From HLUCCA09 sp039822045 (lineage in GTDB: Bacteria > Pseudomonadota > Alphaproteobacteria > Rhodobacterales > Rhodobacteraceae), in assembly GCA_039822045.1 (NCBI GenBank), contig JBCBMY010000008.1, forward strand, positions 62,001-126,000: a DNA stretch of 64,000 nucleotides, written 5' to 3'. The position numbers were made by a program, and so were the translations under genes. Position 1 is the first letter of the stretch. Every line of letters starts with the position of its first letter. Below, in pieces: positions 42,668-51,324 of the stretch. The notes beneath the pieces are model-generated. The model did not search any database. It had not been told where the DNA came from and was given only the letters and a program-made list of their open reading frames with translations.

Positions 42668-43641
42668 TGCGCGCGCCGGCGTTCTGGTTGCGCCCGCCCG
42701 AACGGCCGGGCGCCCTGGCGCGCGCGCTCTCACCTTTGGGTGCCCTTTATGCGGCGGCAACCGCGCGCCGCGTGGCTCGTCCAGCAGACCATCGGGCGGG
42801 GGTGCCCGTGGTCTGCGTCGGCAACCTCCACGCGGGCGGAACGGGCAAGACCCCGACCGTCATCGCGCTTGCGATGCGGCTGGGGCAGGGCGTGCATGTG
42901 GTGACCCGCGGTCATGGCGGACGGCTCGAGGGCCCCGTTCAGGTCGATCCCGCACTCCATGCCGCCGCTGACGTGGGCGACGAGCCGCTCTTGCTGGCGG
43001 CGTTCGCACCGGTCTGGGTCGCGCGCGACCGGGCGGCGGGGGTGCGCGCGGCCGAGGCGGCCGGGGCAGAGGTCGTCGTGCTCGATGACGGATTTCAGAA
43101 CCCGTCGGTGGCCAAGGATGTCTCGATTGTCGTGACAGACGCCGCCTTGGGGTTTGGCAATGGACGATGTCTGCCCGCCGGGCCCCTGCGGGAGCCGGTG
43201 GCCGTGGGCCTCGCGCGTGCCGATCTCCTTTTGACGATCGGCGAAGAGGCAGCGCAGGCGCGGTTCACAGAAGCTTGGGGGCCGGCAGCCGCCGGCCTGC
43301 CCCGCATGGAGGCAGCCCTGCAGCCCCTACAGACGGGAATGGACTGGGCCGGGCTGCGCGCTCTGGCCTTCGCCGGCATCGGCTATCCCGAGAAATTCTT
43401 CGCCACCTTGCGGGGCCTCGGCACCGACCTTGTCCGGGCCGAGGCGCTTGAGGATCACCAGCCGCTGACGCAAGCGCTGATGGCCAGGCTCGAGGGCGAG
43501 GCGAAGGCGCTCGACGCGCAACTCGTCACAACCGAGAAGGACGCCGTTCGCCTTCCGCCGTCGTTCCGCGGCCAGGTGCTGACGGTGCCAGTCCGGCTCA
43601 GCGTCGCCGACTGGACCCCCTTCGACAAGGTCATGCCGTGA
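42667..43641 (+). CDS. lpxK: Tetraacyldisaccharide 4'-kinase
   Basis: Phosphorylates lipid A disaccharide at the 4' position, on the inner face of the cytoplasmic membrane. The 324-residue protein has the N-terminal FWLRPPERPGALARALSPLGALYAA amphipathic region, Walker A VGNLHAGGTGKTP (about residues 56-68), VTRGHGGRLEGPV, the Walker B-like VVLDDGFQNPSV, and the end LVTTEKDAVRLP. Its ATG overlaps the waaA stop (TGATG). Confidence 0.94.
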   Translation: MRAPAFWLRPPERPGALARALSPLGALYAAATARRVARPADHRAGVPVVCVGNLHAGGTGKTPTVIALAMRLGQGVHVVTRGHGGRLEGPVQVDPALHAAADVGDEPLLLAAFAPVWVARDRAAGVRAAEAAGAEVVVLDDGFQNPSVAKDVSIVVTDAALGFGNGRCLPAGPLREPVAVGLARADLLLTIGEEAAQARFTEAWGPAAAGLPRMEAALQPLQTGMDWAGLRALAFAGIGYPEKFFATLRGLGTDLVRAEALEDHQPLTQALMARLEGEAKALDAQLVTTEKDAVRLPPSFRGQVLTVPVRLSVADWTPFDKVMP

Positions 43642-43660
43642 TCGGATATGCAGGCGCCGA

Positions 43661-43682
43661 GCCGGCAGCCTCAGCTGCCGGC
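43661..43682. terminator. Perfect hairpin between convergent lpxK and dsbA-like gene
   Basis: GCCGGCAGC-CTCA-GCTGCCGGC, a perfect 9-bp stem, spans the stop of the dsbA-like gene 20 bp after lpxK. Likely a shared transcript end, though without a T-tract. Confidence 0.5.
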
Positions 43683-44339
43683 GGCGTCGTCGAGCAGTTC
43701 GGTCAGGGCGCGGTATCCCATGTTGCGATAGGTTTCGCCGTTGATCACGAAGGACGGGGTCGCCTCGATGCCATCGGCCGCCGCGTTCTCCTGATACCAG
43801 GCCACGAGGGTCTGCGCCTTGTCGCCATCGCTCAGACAGGCGTCGAGCTGATCGTCGGTCAGCCCGGCTTGGCGCCCCATGCGGCGCAGGTTCTCGACGA
43901 TCTCGACGGGCTCGCCCTGGGTCCACTGGCGCTGCTGTTCATAGATCATGTCAGCGATGCCGAAATACCGGTTCGTGTCGCCGGAGCAGCGGGCGACCAT
44001 GGCCGCCCAAAGGCCAAGCCGGTCGAAATAGACTTCGCGGCTGACGAACCGCACCTTGCCCGTGTCGATGTAATCCTCCTTGAGCCGTGGGAAGATCTCG
44101 CTGTGGAAGTTCGCGCAGTGCGGACAGGTGAACGACGCATATTCGATCAGCGTCACGGGCGCCGTGTCCTCGCCGAGCGCCATCTCCTGCACCGTCGAGA
44201 TGTCGATGCCGGCCTCCTGCGCGTGTGCGGCGAAGGAGGGCAGGCTCGTGCTTGTCGATTGTGCACCTTGGGTTGCGTAGAAGCCGATCCCGGCCGCGGC
44301 GGCGACGGCAATGGCGGAAAGGGTAAGGTAGCGTGTCAT
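43671..44339 (-). CDS. DsbA-family thiol-disulfide oxidoreductase
   Basis: A 222-residue periplasmic protein with a signal/anchor (MTRYLTLSAIAVAAAAGIGFYA) and the redox motif FTCPHCANFH (CPHC, about residue 72). The cis-Pro loop EATPSFVINGETY and two further Cys (MVARCSGD and DACLSD) fit the DsbA/ScsC-like thioredoxin family with a helical insert. AAGGAGG precedes ATG. Downstream of the DciA-like gene. Confidence 0.88.
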   Translation of the reverse strand: MTRYLTLSAIAVAAAAGIGFYATQGAQSTSTSLPSFAAHAQEAGIDISTVQEMALGEDTAPVTLIEYASFTCPHCANFHSEIFPRLKEDYIDTGKVRFVSREVYFDRLGLWAAMVARCSGDTNRYFGIADMIYEQQRQWTQGEPVEIVENLRRMGRQAGLTDDQLDACLSDGDKAQTLVAWYQENAAADGIEATPSFVINGETYRNMGYRALTELLDDAAGS

Positions 44340-44372
44340 CTCGGGGCCTCCTTGGGGGGCTGGGGATGGGGG

Positions 44373-44897
44373 TCAGCGCCGCGACAAGACGTGGGCGCCG
44401 AGCTTGGCAAGCGCGGCGCGCAGCGTCGGGTCAGTCACGCCGGCTGCAAGATCCTGTGCTTCGGCCACGGCCTCGGGGGCCGGGCCAGGGTCGGTGGCGG
44501 TCGGGGCGGCGGCACCTCCGAAGGGCGTCTGCCCCTCGGCAAAGCCCGTAGCGGCGGTCTGGGTGAACTTGATCCGCGAAATCGCAGCATAGCCATAGCA
44601 CGCATTGATGCGCTCGCGCAGGCGAGGCTCCTGCATCTGCAGCATGGGCGCGCGTGCCCCGGTGGTGAGGACGATCAGCGTCGCTCCCAGCCCGCCGCGC
44701 GCATAGCTCACTTTGACCGGGCGCGCGACGGCGGCGACGTCTTCGCCGACAATCTCGGCCCAATGCGTCAGCAGTCGGGTCACGGCGAAGCCGCGCGACT
44801 GCGTGGCCGCGCGAACCGGGCGCTCGACCAACGCGCCCGCCGCCCTGAAGCCTCGGCCGCGCCGTTTCGGCCCGGCTGTCTGCCCGGTATTCGCCAT
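44373..44897 (-). CDS. DUF721/DciA-like protein
   Basis: A 174-residue protein with an N-terminal DUF721 domain: SRGFAVTRLLTHWAEIVGEDVAAVARPVKVSY, then LIVLTTGARAPMLQMQEPRLRERINACYGYAAISRIKFTQ in sequence. In many bacteria DciA loads or supports the replicative helicase DnaB; alphaproteobacterial members are assumed similar. The C-terminal half is low complexity. ATG 44897; divergent from mutY and upstream of the dsbA-like gene. Confidence 0.8.
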   Translation of the reverse strand: MANTGQTAGPKRRGRGFRAAGALVERPVRAATQSRGFAVTRLLTHWAEIVGEDVAAVARPVKVSYARGGLGATLIVLTTGARAPMLQMQEPRLRERINACYGYAAISRIKFTQTAATGFAEGQTPFGGAAAPTATDPGPAPEAVAEAQDLAAGVTDPTLRAALAKLGAHVLSRR

Positions 44898-44979
44898 GCC
44901 CTGCCCTTCATGTGTTCTCACGCTATCATACGGCGGTCGAACGGAAGGGCCAGAGCGGCCGAAGGGGAGCGCCTCAAGA

Positions 44980-46047
44980 ATGCGTGACGAGCAGGTGAGC
45001 ATCAGCCGCGACCTGTTGGAATGGTATGACGTGCACGCGCGCACGCTGCCGTGGCGGGTGGGTCCGGCCGACCGCGCCGCAGGCCAAGTCGCCGATCCCT
45101 ATCGCGTCTGGCTGTCCGAGATCATGTTGCAGCAGACGACCGTTGCGGCCGTCATCCCCTATTTCGAGCGGTTCACGGGTCTTTGGCCCACGGTCGGGGC
45201 CTTGGCGGAGGCCGACGATGCGGCGGTCATGGGGGAATGGGCGGGCCTTGGCTACTATGCCCGCGCGCGCAACCTCCTGAAGTGCGCCCGCGAGGTGGCC
45301 GAATCCCACGGTGGGCGGTTTCCGCAAAGCGCCGAGGGTCTGCGCACGCTTCCCGGGATCGGCCCCTATACGGCGGCGGCCATTGCGGCGATTGCGTTTG
45401 ACGAGGCCGCAACGGTGGTCGACGGCAATGTCGAGCGCGTCATGGCGCGGCTCCATGCCGTGGACACCCCGCTGCCTGCGGCCAAACGGGAGCTCACCGC
45501 CCACGCGGCTGCGCTCACTCCTATGGACCGACCTGGCGACCATGCGCAGGCGGTGATGGATCTCGGGGCCACGATCTGCACCCCCAAATCGCCGGCCTGC
45601 GGGATCTGCCCCGTGATGGGGGCGTGTCGGGCGCGCGCGCTCGGCATCGCGACCGAGCTGCCGCGAAAGTCGCCCAAGAAAGCCAAACCGGTGCGACAGG
45701 GCATCGCCTATGTCGCGCGAAGGGCCGATGGCGCGATCCTGCTGGAAACACGGCCCGAAAGCGGGCTCCTGGGTGGCATGCAGGGCTTTCCGGGGTCCGC
45801 CTGGGCCGAGGCGCCGGCCGACGAGGCCCCGCCCTTGGCTGCCCATTGGCGGCCGCTCGGCGAAGAGGTGCGCCACACGTTTACGCACTTCCACCTGCGC
45901 TTGGCCGTGCGGGTGGCCGAGGTGCCGCAGGCCGCAGCGCCGGAACGGGGCGCCTTCACCGGGCGGCACGAGTTCCGGCCGTCGGCGCTGCCCACGCTCA
46001 TGCGCAAGGTCTGGAACCTTGCGTCACGCGCGCTGCCAACGCTTTGA
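44980..46047 (+). CDS. mutY: A/G-specific adenine DNA glycosylase
   Basis: Removes adenine opposite 8-oxoguanine. A 355-residue HhH-GPD glycosylase: YRVWLSEIMLQQTTV (Glu catalytic), LPGIGPYTAAAIAAIAF with the Asp in VVDGNVERVMARL, the [4Fe-4S] ligands CTPKSPACGICPVMGAC, and a C-terminal Nudix-like domain (residues 235-355) that recognises 8-oxoG. ATG 44980 gives the usual N-terminus. Divergent from the dciA-like gene. Confidence 0.95.
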   Translation: MRDEQVSISRDLLEWYDVHARTLPWRVGPADRAAGQVADPYRVWLSEIMLQQTTVAAVIPYFERFTGLWPTVGALAEADDAAVMGEWAGLGYYARARNLLKCAREVAESHGGRFPQSAEGLRTLPGIGPYTAAAIAAIAFDEAATVVDGNVERVMARLHAVDTPLPAAKRELTAHAAALTPMDRPGDHAQAVMDLGATICTPKSPACGICPVMGACRARALGIATELPRKSPKKAKPVRQGIAYVARRADGAILLETRPESGLLGGMQGFPGSAWAEAPADEAPPLAAHWRPLGEEVRHTFTHFHLRLAVRVAEVPQAAAPERGAFTGRHEFRPSALPTLMRKVWNLASRALPTL

Positions 46048-46070
46048 TTCTGCCGTATTCTCGCGATAGA

Positions 46071-47246
46071 ATGTTCGCCACTCACTCGCCCGTTGCCAGG
46101 TTCATGACAGTTAGCGCGACCCCTCCGCCTATCGCCCGCCTCAGCCGGGCGGCTCCGTTTTGGCTCAGCCTCCTGCTTGTGCCGCTCGCCGTAGTGGCCA
46201 TGACCCAGGGCGGCTGGTGGATTGCCGTTCTGCCCCTGTTCGGCTGGGGCGGCTTTTCGCTGCTCGACGCCATCGCGGGCCTTGAGACGCGCAACGAAGA
46301 CCCCGAAACGCCGGTCGAGGATCTGTTCTGGTACCGGCTGGTGACGTTGATCTGGTTTCCGATCCAGGCCGTGCTGATGGTCTTTGCGGTGCTCACAGTA
46401 CCGGGCGCCGAGGATCTCAGCACAGTCGAGAAGATCGGCATCTTCTTTGGCCTCGGTGTGATCGGCGGCACGGTGGGCATCAACTTTGCCCACGAGCTGA
46501 TGCATCAGAAGAACCGGCTCGAGCGGTGGCTGGCCGATCTCTTGCTGTCCAGCGTGCTCTACAGCCATTTCCGCAGCGAGCACCTGCTTGTCCATCACCG
46601 CTATGTTGGCACCCCGCGCGACCCTGTAACGGCACGCTACAACGAAGGCTTCCACCGCTTCTTTCCCAGAGTGTTGCGGCAGTGCTTCCTTTCCGCCCTG
46701 GGCGCCGAGGCATCGCGCCTGCGCCGGAAAGGCGCGTCGCCCTGGGCACTGTCGAATCCGTTCTGGCGCTACGCGGCTCTGCAGGGGGCAGCACTCGTGA
46801 TTGCGGTCGCGCTTGGCGGGGCCGAGGGGCTGGCGCTATTCCTCTTTTGCGCCTTCACCGCGATCTGGCAGCTCGAATTGGTGAACTATGTCGAGCATTA
46901 CGGGCTGACGCGGGAACATCTGGGCGAGGGTCGATACGAGCACGTCAAGCCGCGGCATTCCTGGAATTCGGCCCACAAGGCGTCGAATTGGTTACTGATC
47001 AATCTACAGCGCCATTCCGACCACCATTTCAAGCCCGACCGTCGCTTTCCCCTGCTGCAGACCTACGGCGACGACGAGGCACCGCAGCTGCCACATGGCT
47101 ATCCGGTCATGACGGTGTTCGCGATGATCCCGCCGGTCTGGCGGCGTGTGATGAACCCGCGCGTGCGGGCCTGGCGCCGCAGATTCTATCCCGAGATCGC
47201 CGACTGGACGCCCTACAAGCTGGGTACCAATCCGATGCCGCGCTAG
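46071..47246 (+). CDS. alkB: Alkane 1-monooxygenase (AlkB-type)
   Basis: A 391-residue membrane di-iron hydroxylase that oxidises medium-chain alkanes at the terminal carbon. About six spans and three His boxes: HELMHQKN (HxxxH), EHLLVHHRYVGTPRDP (HxxHH region) and LQRHSDHHF (HxxHH); the family signature NYVEHYGL is also present. ATG 46071 lies 23 bp after mutY; a second in-frame ATG at 46104 is possible. No rubredoxin gene is adjacent. Confidence 0.92.
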   Translation: MFATHSPVARFMTVSATPPPIARLSRAAPFWLSLLLVPLAVVAMTQGGWWIAVLPLFGWGGFSLLDAIAGLETRNEDPETPVEDLFWYRLVTLIWFPIQAVLMVFAVLTVPGAEDLSTVEKIGIFFGLGVIGGTVGINFAHELMHQKNRLERWLADLLLSSVLYSHFRSEHLLVHHRYVGTPRDPVTARYNEGFHRFFPRVLRQCFLSALGAEASRLRRKGASPWALSNPFWRYAALQGAALVIAVALGGAEGLALFLFCAFTAIWQLELVNYVEHYGLTREHLGEGRYEHVKPRHSWNSAHKASNWLLINLQRHSDHHFKPDRRFPLLQTYGDDEAPQLPHGYPVMTVFAMIPPVWRRVMNPRVRAWRRRFYPEIADWTPYKLGTNPMPR

Positions 47247-47257
47247 GGCGCGCTCCG

Positions 47258-48667
47258 CTAGAGATAGATCGCGGTTGCGATCACAAAGAACAGCAGCACG
47301 CCGATCACGTCGTTCGACGTCGTGATGAACACGCCCGTTGCAACGGCCGGGTCGAACCCCAATCGCTCCAGCACCACCGGCACCAGCGACCCGATGGCCG
47401 AGGCCTGCACGGTGACGAGAACGAGTGTCAATGCGGCGGCGAGCGCCAGTGCCGGGGCCCGGTCGATGCCCCCGGTGGCGCCAATCACCAAGATTCCGGT
47501 TCCGACGAGCGCGCCCACCACCGCGCCGTTCAGCGCCGCACCTCCGATCTCGCGCACGATCCGGCGCCACAGATCGCCGATCCAGAAGGTGCCTGCGGTC
47601 TGGGCCTGAACCGTCACCGTCGAGGCCTGAATGCCCGCATTACCGGCCAGCGACATGACGATGGGGATCAGGCTCGCTAGGATCGCGGCCTGTACCAGGG
47701 CGTCCTCATAGGCCCCGACGACGAGGGCGGCGATGCCGGCGCCGACCAGGCCCGCGGCCAGCCAGGGCAGCCGGCGCGGCACGATCTGAAAGGGCGTGTC
47801 GAGGGCCGAGCTGTCTGGCCGCAACCCCGCCATGATCTTGATATCCTCGTCCGCTTCCGCCTGATCGATCTCGCGCAGCTCCTCTGGCGTGATGCGGCCC
47901 AGAAGCTTGCCGTCCCCGTCGACCACCGGCAGGACGGGGAGCCCCGCCGCCTCGGCCTCGTGCACCACCTCGGCCCGGTCGCGATCGGCCGTCACCGCCT
48001 TGGGCGCCGGGCGCATCACCTCGGCAACCGGGCAATCATCGGGGTTCAGCAGCAGATCGCGCATCTTCAGAGCACCGATCAGGTGGCGGCGCTCATCGAC
48101 CACATACACGGCATAGATCCGGCGGATGCGGTCGGAATTGGCGCGGATCTGTTCGATCACCTCACCAATCGTGCGCTCGGCTGTGGTGTAGATTGCGTCA
48201 TGGGCCATCACCGCCCCGGCGCTCTCATCGGCATGGTCGAGCCGGCTCAGGAGTTCGGCGGGATTGCCGAGGTCGTTGAGCAGGTCTGCCCGAAGCGACG
48301 AGGGCATGCCGGCCAGAAACTCTGCCGCAGCATCCTCGTGCAGCCGCGAAACCAGCTTGTGCAGGCGGGCGCGGAGCCCTTCGTCCACCAGATCGCCCGC
48401 AAGCGCCGGGTCGAGCTCATTCAGGACGCGCAGCGACGGCGTGTCGGGCAAAGCCTTCAACAGGCGTTTGGCGTCCTTCGACTTCAGGCGCAGGATCAAC
48501 CGAATGGCGTCAGTGGGCGCGACAGCTGCGGCGAGCGCCTTGCGCGCGGCCGTATCGGACCCGCGCAGCACCTCGGTCACCGCGGCCAGCGCGTCGCGGT
48601 CCCCCGAAATGGCCAGCCGGATTGTCCCGGGTTCAAGCGTCTGCGGCGTCTCGGTCTGCGTATCCAA
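47258..48667 (-). CDS. mgtE: MgtE-type magnesium transporter
   Basis: A 469-residue Mg channel. An N-terminal superhelical MgtE-N domain (residues 10-135), a CBS pair (about 140-265; IYAVYVVDERRHLIGALKMRDLL and LPVLPVVDGDGKLLGRI), then five membrane spans with SLIPIVMSLAGNAGIQASTV and the terminal GVFITTSNDVIGVLLFF. The start is TTG 48667 by alignment, with a GGGGG ribosome site; no suitable ATG occurs. Divergent from the aquaporin gene, and convergent with alkB. Confidence 0.9.
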   Translation of the reverse strand: MDTQTETPQTLEPGTIRLAISGDRDALAAVTEVLRGSDTAARKALAAAVAPTDAIRLILRLKSKDAKRLLKALPDTPSLRVLNELDPALAGDLVDEGLRARLHKLVSRLHEDAAAEFLAGMPSSLRADLLNDLGNPAELLSRLDHADESAGAVMAHDAIYTTAERTIGEVIEQIRANSDRIRRIYAVYVVDERRHLIGALKMRDLLLNPDDCPVAEVMRPAPKAVTADRDRAEVVHEAEAAGLPVLPVVDGDGKLLGRITPEELREIDQAEADEDIKIMAGLRPDSSALDTPFQIVPRRLPWLAAGLVGAGIAALVVGAYEDALVQAAILASLIPIVMSLAGNAGIQASTVTVQAQTAGTFWIGDLWRRIVREIGGAALNGAVVGALVGTGILVIGATGGIDRAPALALAAALTLVLVTVQASAIGSLVPVVLERLGFDPAVATGVFITTSNDVIGVLLFFVIATAIYL

Positions 48668-48868
48668 CGGTCGGCCCCCGGTTGCGCCTCGGCAATGGCG
48701 GCACCCTAGACAGCGGATCGATTCGAACGAAGCGCCGGGCGGCCCGTGTGGGGCGGACAGGACGGCGCTGGAAGGGGCGGCAGACCGGTTCCTTTCGCCC
48801 TCGCCTGCCGCGCGTGAGCCCGTTATGAGAGCCGCGCGACTCAGGGTGAGCGGACGGGAGCTTCGGCC

Positions 48869-49531
48869 ATGGCCTTCGACGACACGCGCAGGCTGGCGGC
48901 CGAAGCGCTGGGCACCGGGATGCTCGTCTGCACCGTCGTGGGCTCGGGCATCATGGCCGAGACGCTGACCGACGATGTCGCGCTCGCGCTTCTGGGCAAC
49001 ACGATCCCGACAGGGGCGATCCTGGTGGTGCTGATCACGATCCTCGGCCCGATCTCGGGCGCGCATTTCAACCCCGCGGTGACGCTCGCCTTCGCCATCC
49101 GGCAGGAGATCGCGCCGCGCCTTGCGGGCCTCTATGTCGGCGCCCAGATCGCCGGCGGCATCCTGGGCACCTGGATCGCGCATCTGATGTTCGCGCAACC
49201 CGTGCTGCAGGTTTCGCAGACGGTCCGCACCGGCGGGCCCCAATGGGTCGCCGAAGTGGTGGCGACCTTCGGCCTTGTCGCCGTGATCCTGGGCGGCATC
49301 CGGTTCCGGGGCGAGGCCGTGCCCTGGCTCGTGGGCCTCTACATTACGGCCGCCTACTGGTTCACCGCCTCGACATCGTTTGCCAATCCGGCGGTCGCCA
49401 TCTCCAGGAGCCTGACCGACACCTTCTCGGGCATCCGCCCCCTCGATCTGCCAGGGTTTGTGTTGGCCGAGTGCGTCGGCGCCGTCATCGCGGTGACATT
49501 GATGGGGTGGATGCTTCGCACAAAGGAGTAG
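48869..49531 (+). CDS. Aquaporin/MIP channel, AqpS-like
   Basis: A 220-residue six-span MIP channel with two half-helix motifs: SGAHFNPAVTLAF and TSFANPAVAIS, plus RRLAAEALGTGMLV at the N-terminus. The gene lies 3 bp before arsC. In Rhizobium-type arsenic operons the aquaglyceroporin AqpS lets arsenite made by ArsC flow out; the same pairing here supports that role. Ribosome site CGGGAG. No ArsR or ArsB gene is visible nearby. Confidence 0.87.
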   Translation: MAFDDTRRLAAEALGTGMLVCTVVGSGIMAETLTDDVALALLGNTIPTGAILVVLITILGPISGAHFNPAVTLAFAIRQEIAPRLAGLYVGAQIAGGILGTWIAHLMFAQPVLQVSQTVRTGGPQWVAEVVATFGLVAVILGGIRFRGEAVPWLVGLYITAAYWFTASTSFANPAVAISRSLTDTFSGIRPLDLPGFVLAECVGAVIAVTLMGWMLRTKE

Positions 49532-49534
49532 GCC

Positions 49535-49957
49535 ATGGCCGTCGTCATCCATCACAACCCCGATTGTGGAACCTCCCGCAACGTTCTGGCGGTGATCGAG
49601 GAGGCTGGCTATGTGCCGACCGTGATCCGATACCTCGAGACGGGATGGACGCGCTGGCAGCTTCTTGCGCTCTTCGCCGCGGCCGACCTGACGCCCCGCA
49701 CGGCGCTGCGGGTCACCAAGTCGCCCGCCGAGGAGCTGGGGCTCACCGAGCCGTCGGTGCCCGACACGGCGCTCTTGGAGGCGATGCTCGAACACCCGAT
49801 CCTTGTGAACCGGCCGATCGTGTGCACACCAAAGGGCGTCCGCCTCTGCCGCCCGTCTGAAGCCGTGCTGGACCTGCTCGACCGCTGGCCCCCGGGCCCG
49901 TTTGCCAAGGAAGACGGACAGCTCATAGTCGATGCCGAAGGCCGGCGCGTCGCCTGA
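49535..49957 (+). CDS. arsC: Arsenate reductase, glutaredoxin-dependent
   Basis: A 140-residue ArsC that reduces arsenate to arsenite using glutathione/glutaredoxin. N-terminal catalytic motif HHNPDCGTSRNVL (Cys near residue 11) and the ArsC arginines in LRVTKSPAEELGL and NRPIVCTPKGVRLCRP. It is coupled to the aquaporin gene, its AAGGAG site lying inside that gene's last codons. Followed by a hairpin shared with ccrM on the other strand. Confidence 0.93.
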   Translation: MAVVIHHNPDCGTSRNVLAVIEEAGYVPTVIRYLETGWTRWQLLALFAAADLTPRTALRVTKSPAEELGLTEPSVPDTALLEAMLEHPILVNRPIVCTPKGVRLCRPSEAVLDLLDRWPPGPFAKEDGQLIVDAEGRRVA

Positions 49958-50010
49958 CGGCAGCCCAGGTCACGCGCCGGGGCCACCCGGCACAGAACAG
50001 CCCGACCAGA

Positions 50011-50038
50011 AAAAGAAGCCCCGCCACAAGGGCGGGGC
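50011..50038 (-). terminator. Intrinsic terminator of ccrM
   Basis: GCCCCGCC-ACAAG-GGCGGGGC (8-bp perfect stem, 50018-50038) preceded by AAAAAGAA on the + strand, which becomes a T-rich tract after the hairpin on the minus strand. It ends ccrM transcription and may also halt arsC transcripts. Confidence 0.75.
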
Positions 50039-50092
50039 AGTTGGGTGCCATTCGTGTCAGGCGACAGGCACCGGCGGTACCTCGGTAAACTC

Positions 50093-51229
50093 TCAGGTCG
50101 GGCGGTCGCGCATCTCCGCCCGGATTTGCTGGCGAAGCACGTCGATGGGCACAGGCTTGCCGTCGCGCTTCACGTGCCAATAGGTCCAGCCGTTGCAGGA
50201 GGGGGCGCCTTCGAGTGCCGCGCCCACCTGATGGATCGAGCCTTGGGTGGCGCCGTGCGCGCCGTCGGCCACCAGCGTGCCGTCGGCCCGGACACGCGCC
50301 GCGCGCTTGCCACCGGGCGAGGTCAGCGTCTCGCCAGGGCGCAAGAGGCCGCGTTCAACAAGCTGGCCGAAGGGCACCCGCGGCTCTGCGCGCTTCGATG
50401 GCGCGGTGGCAATCGCGGATGCGTCCAGCGGGCGGACACGCGCGATGCGCTGCTCCGCGATCTCGCGGTAGCTGGCCTCACGTTCGATTCCGATCCAGCT
50501 GCGCCCCAGCGCCTTGGCCACGGCGCCGGTCGTGCCGGTCCCGAAGAACGGGTCGAGCACCACATCGCCGGGGCTCGTCGTCCCGAGCAGCACCCGGTAG
50601 AGCAGGCTCTCGGGCTTCTGCGTGGGATGGGCCTTGTCGCCGGCCGCGTCCTTCAGCCGTTCGTGGCCGGTGCAGATCGGCAAGAGCCAGTCCGACCGCA
50701 TCTGCACGCCCTCGTTCAGCGATTTCAGGGCGTCGTAGTTAAACGTGTACTTCGCCCCTTCCGACCGCGAGGCCCAGATCAGTGTCTCATGGGCATTCGT
50801 CAGGCGCTTGCCGCGGAAGTTCGGCATCGGGTTGGTCTTGCGCCAGACGACATCGTTCAGGATCCAGAAGCCGGCATCCTGCACCGCTGCGCCCACGCGA
50901 AAGATGTTGTGGTATGAGCCGATGACCCAGAGGGCGCCGGCGGGCTTCAGAAGGCGCCGCGCCTCGGCCAGCCAGTCGCGGGTGAAGGCGTCATAGGCCG
51001 CAAAGCTCGAAAACGCGTCCCAATGGTCGTCAACCGCATCGACCATCGAGTTGTCGGGCCGGTGCAGGCTGCCCTTGAGCTGCAGATTGTAGGGCGGATC
51101 GGCGAAGACGAGATCCACCGATGCGTCGGGCAAGCCGCGCATCGCCTCGACGCAATCGCCGGGCAGGATCGTGTTGAGGGAAAGCGCGCGCGCCTCTCCG
51201 GTCGCGGCCCCCCGGGTCCGTGTCGTCAT
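50093..51229 (-). CDS. ccrM: Cell-cycle DNA adenine methyltransferase (GANTC)
   Basis: A 378-residue beta-class N6-adenine methyltransferase that methylates GANTC. Catalytic motif IV VFADPPYNLQL (about residues 41-51), AdoMet motif I DPFFGTGTTGAVAKALGR near residue 233, and the C-terminal CcrM-specific domain with SCNGWTYWHVKRDGKPVPIDVLR, needed for DNA recognition. In alphaproteobacteria CcrM couples methylation to the cell cycle. Three GANTC sites lie in its upstream gap. Confidence 0.95.
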   Translation of the reverse strand: MTTRTRGAATGEARALSLNTILPGDCVEAMRGLPDASVDLVFADPPYNLQLKGSLHRPDNSMVDAVDDHWDAFSSFAAYDAFTRDWLAEARRLLKPAGALWVIGSYHNIFRVGAAVQDAGFWILNDVVWRKTNPMPNFRGKRLTNAHETLIWASRSEGAKYTFNYDALKSLNEGVQMRSDWLLPICTGHERLKDAAGDKAHPTQKPESLLYRVLLGTTSPGDVVLDPFFGTGTTGAVAKALGRSWIGIEREASYREIAEQRIARVRPLDASAIATAPSKRAEPRVPFGQLVERGLLRPGETLTSPGGKRAARVRADGTLVADGAHGATQGSIHQVGAALEGAPSCNGWTYWHVKRDGKPVPIDVLRQQIRAEMRDRPT

Positions 51230-51285
51230 CGTCGTCGTCTGCCTCTGTCCCTGCGCATCTGTCGGCGCATCGTTGAGTTGAGCAT

Positions 51286-51324
51286 GAGTCAGCCGAGATT
51301 CGCGGTCAATTTCTATTTTGAATC
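51286..51324. promoter_or_regulatory. Cluster of three GANTC sites upstream of ccrM
   Basis: GAGTC (51286-51290), GATTC (51297-51301) and GAATC (51320-51324) occur within 39 bp in the 93-bp gap between rnhB and ccrM. These are substrate sites of CcrM itself; in Caulobacter GANTC methylation near the ccrM promoter modulates its expression. Confidence 0.7.

Noticed and set aside
45624..46070. N-terminal extension of AlkB to 540 residues
   Set aside because: The extension lies inside mutY in another frame; AlkB proteins are about 390-400 residues, as obtained from ATG 46071.
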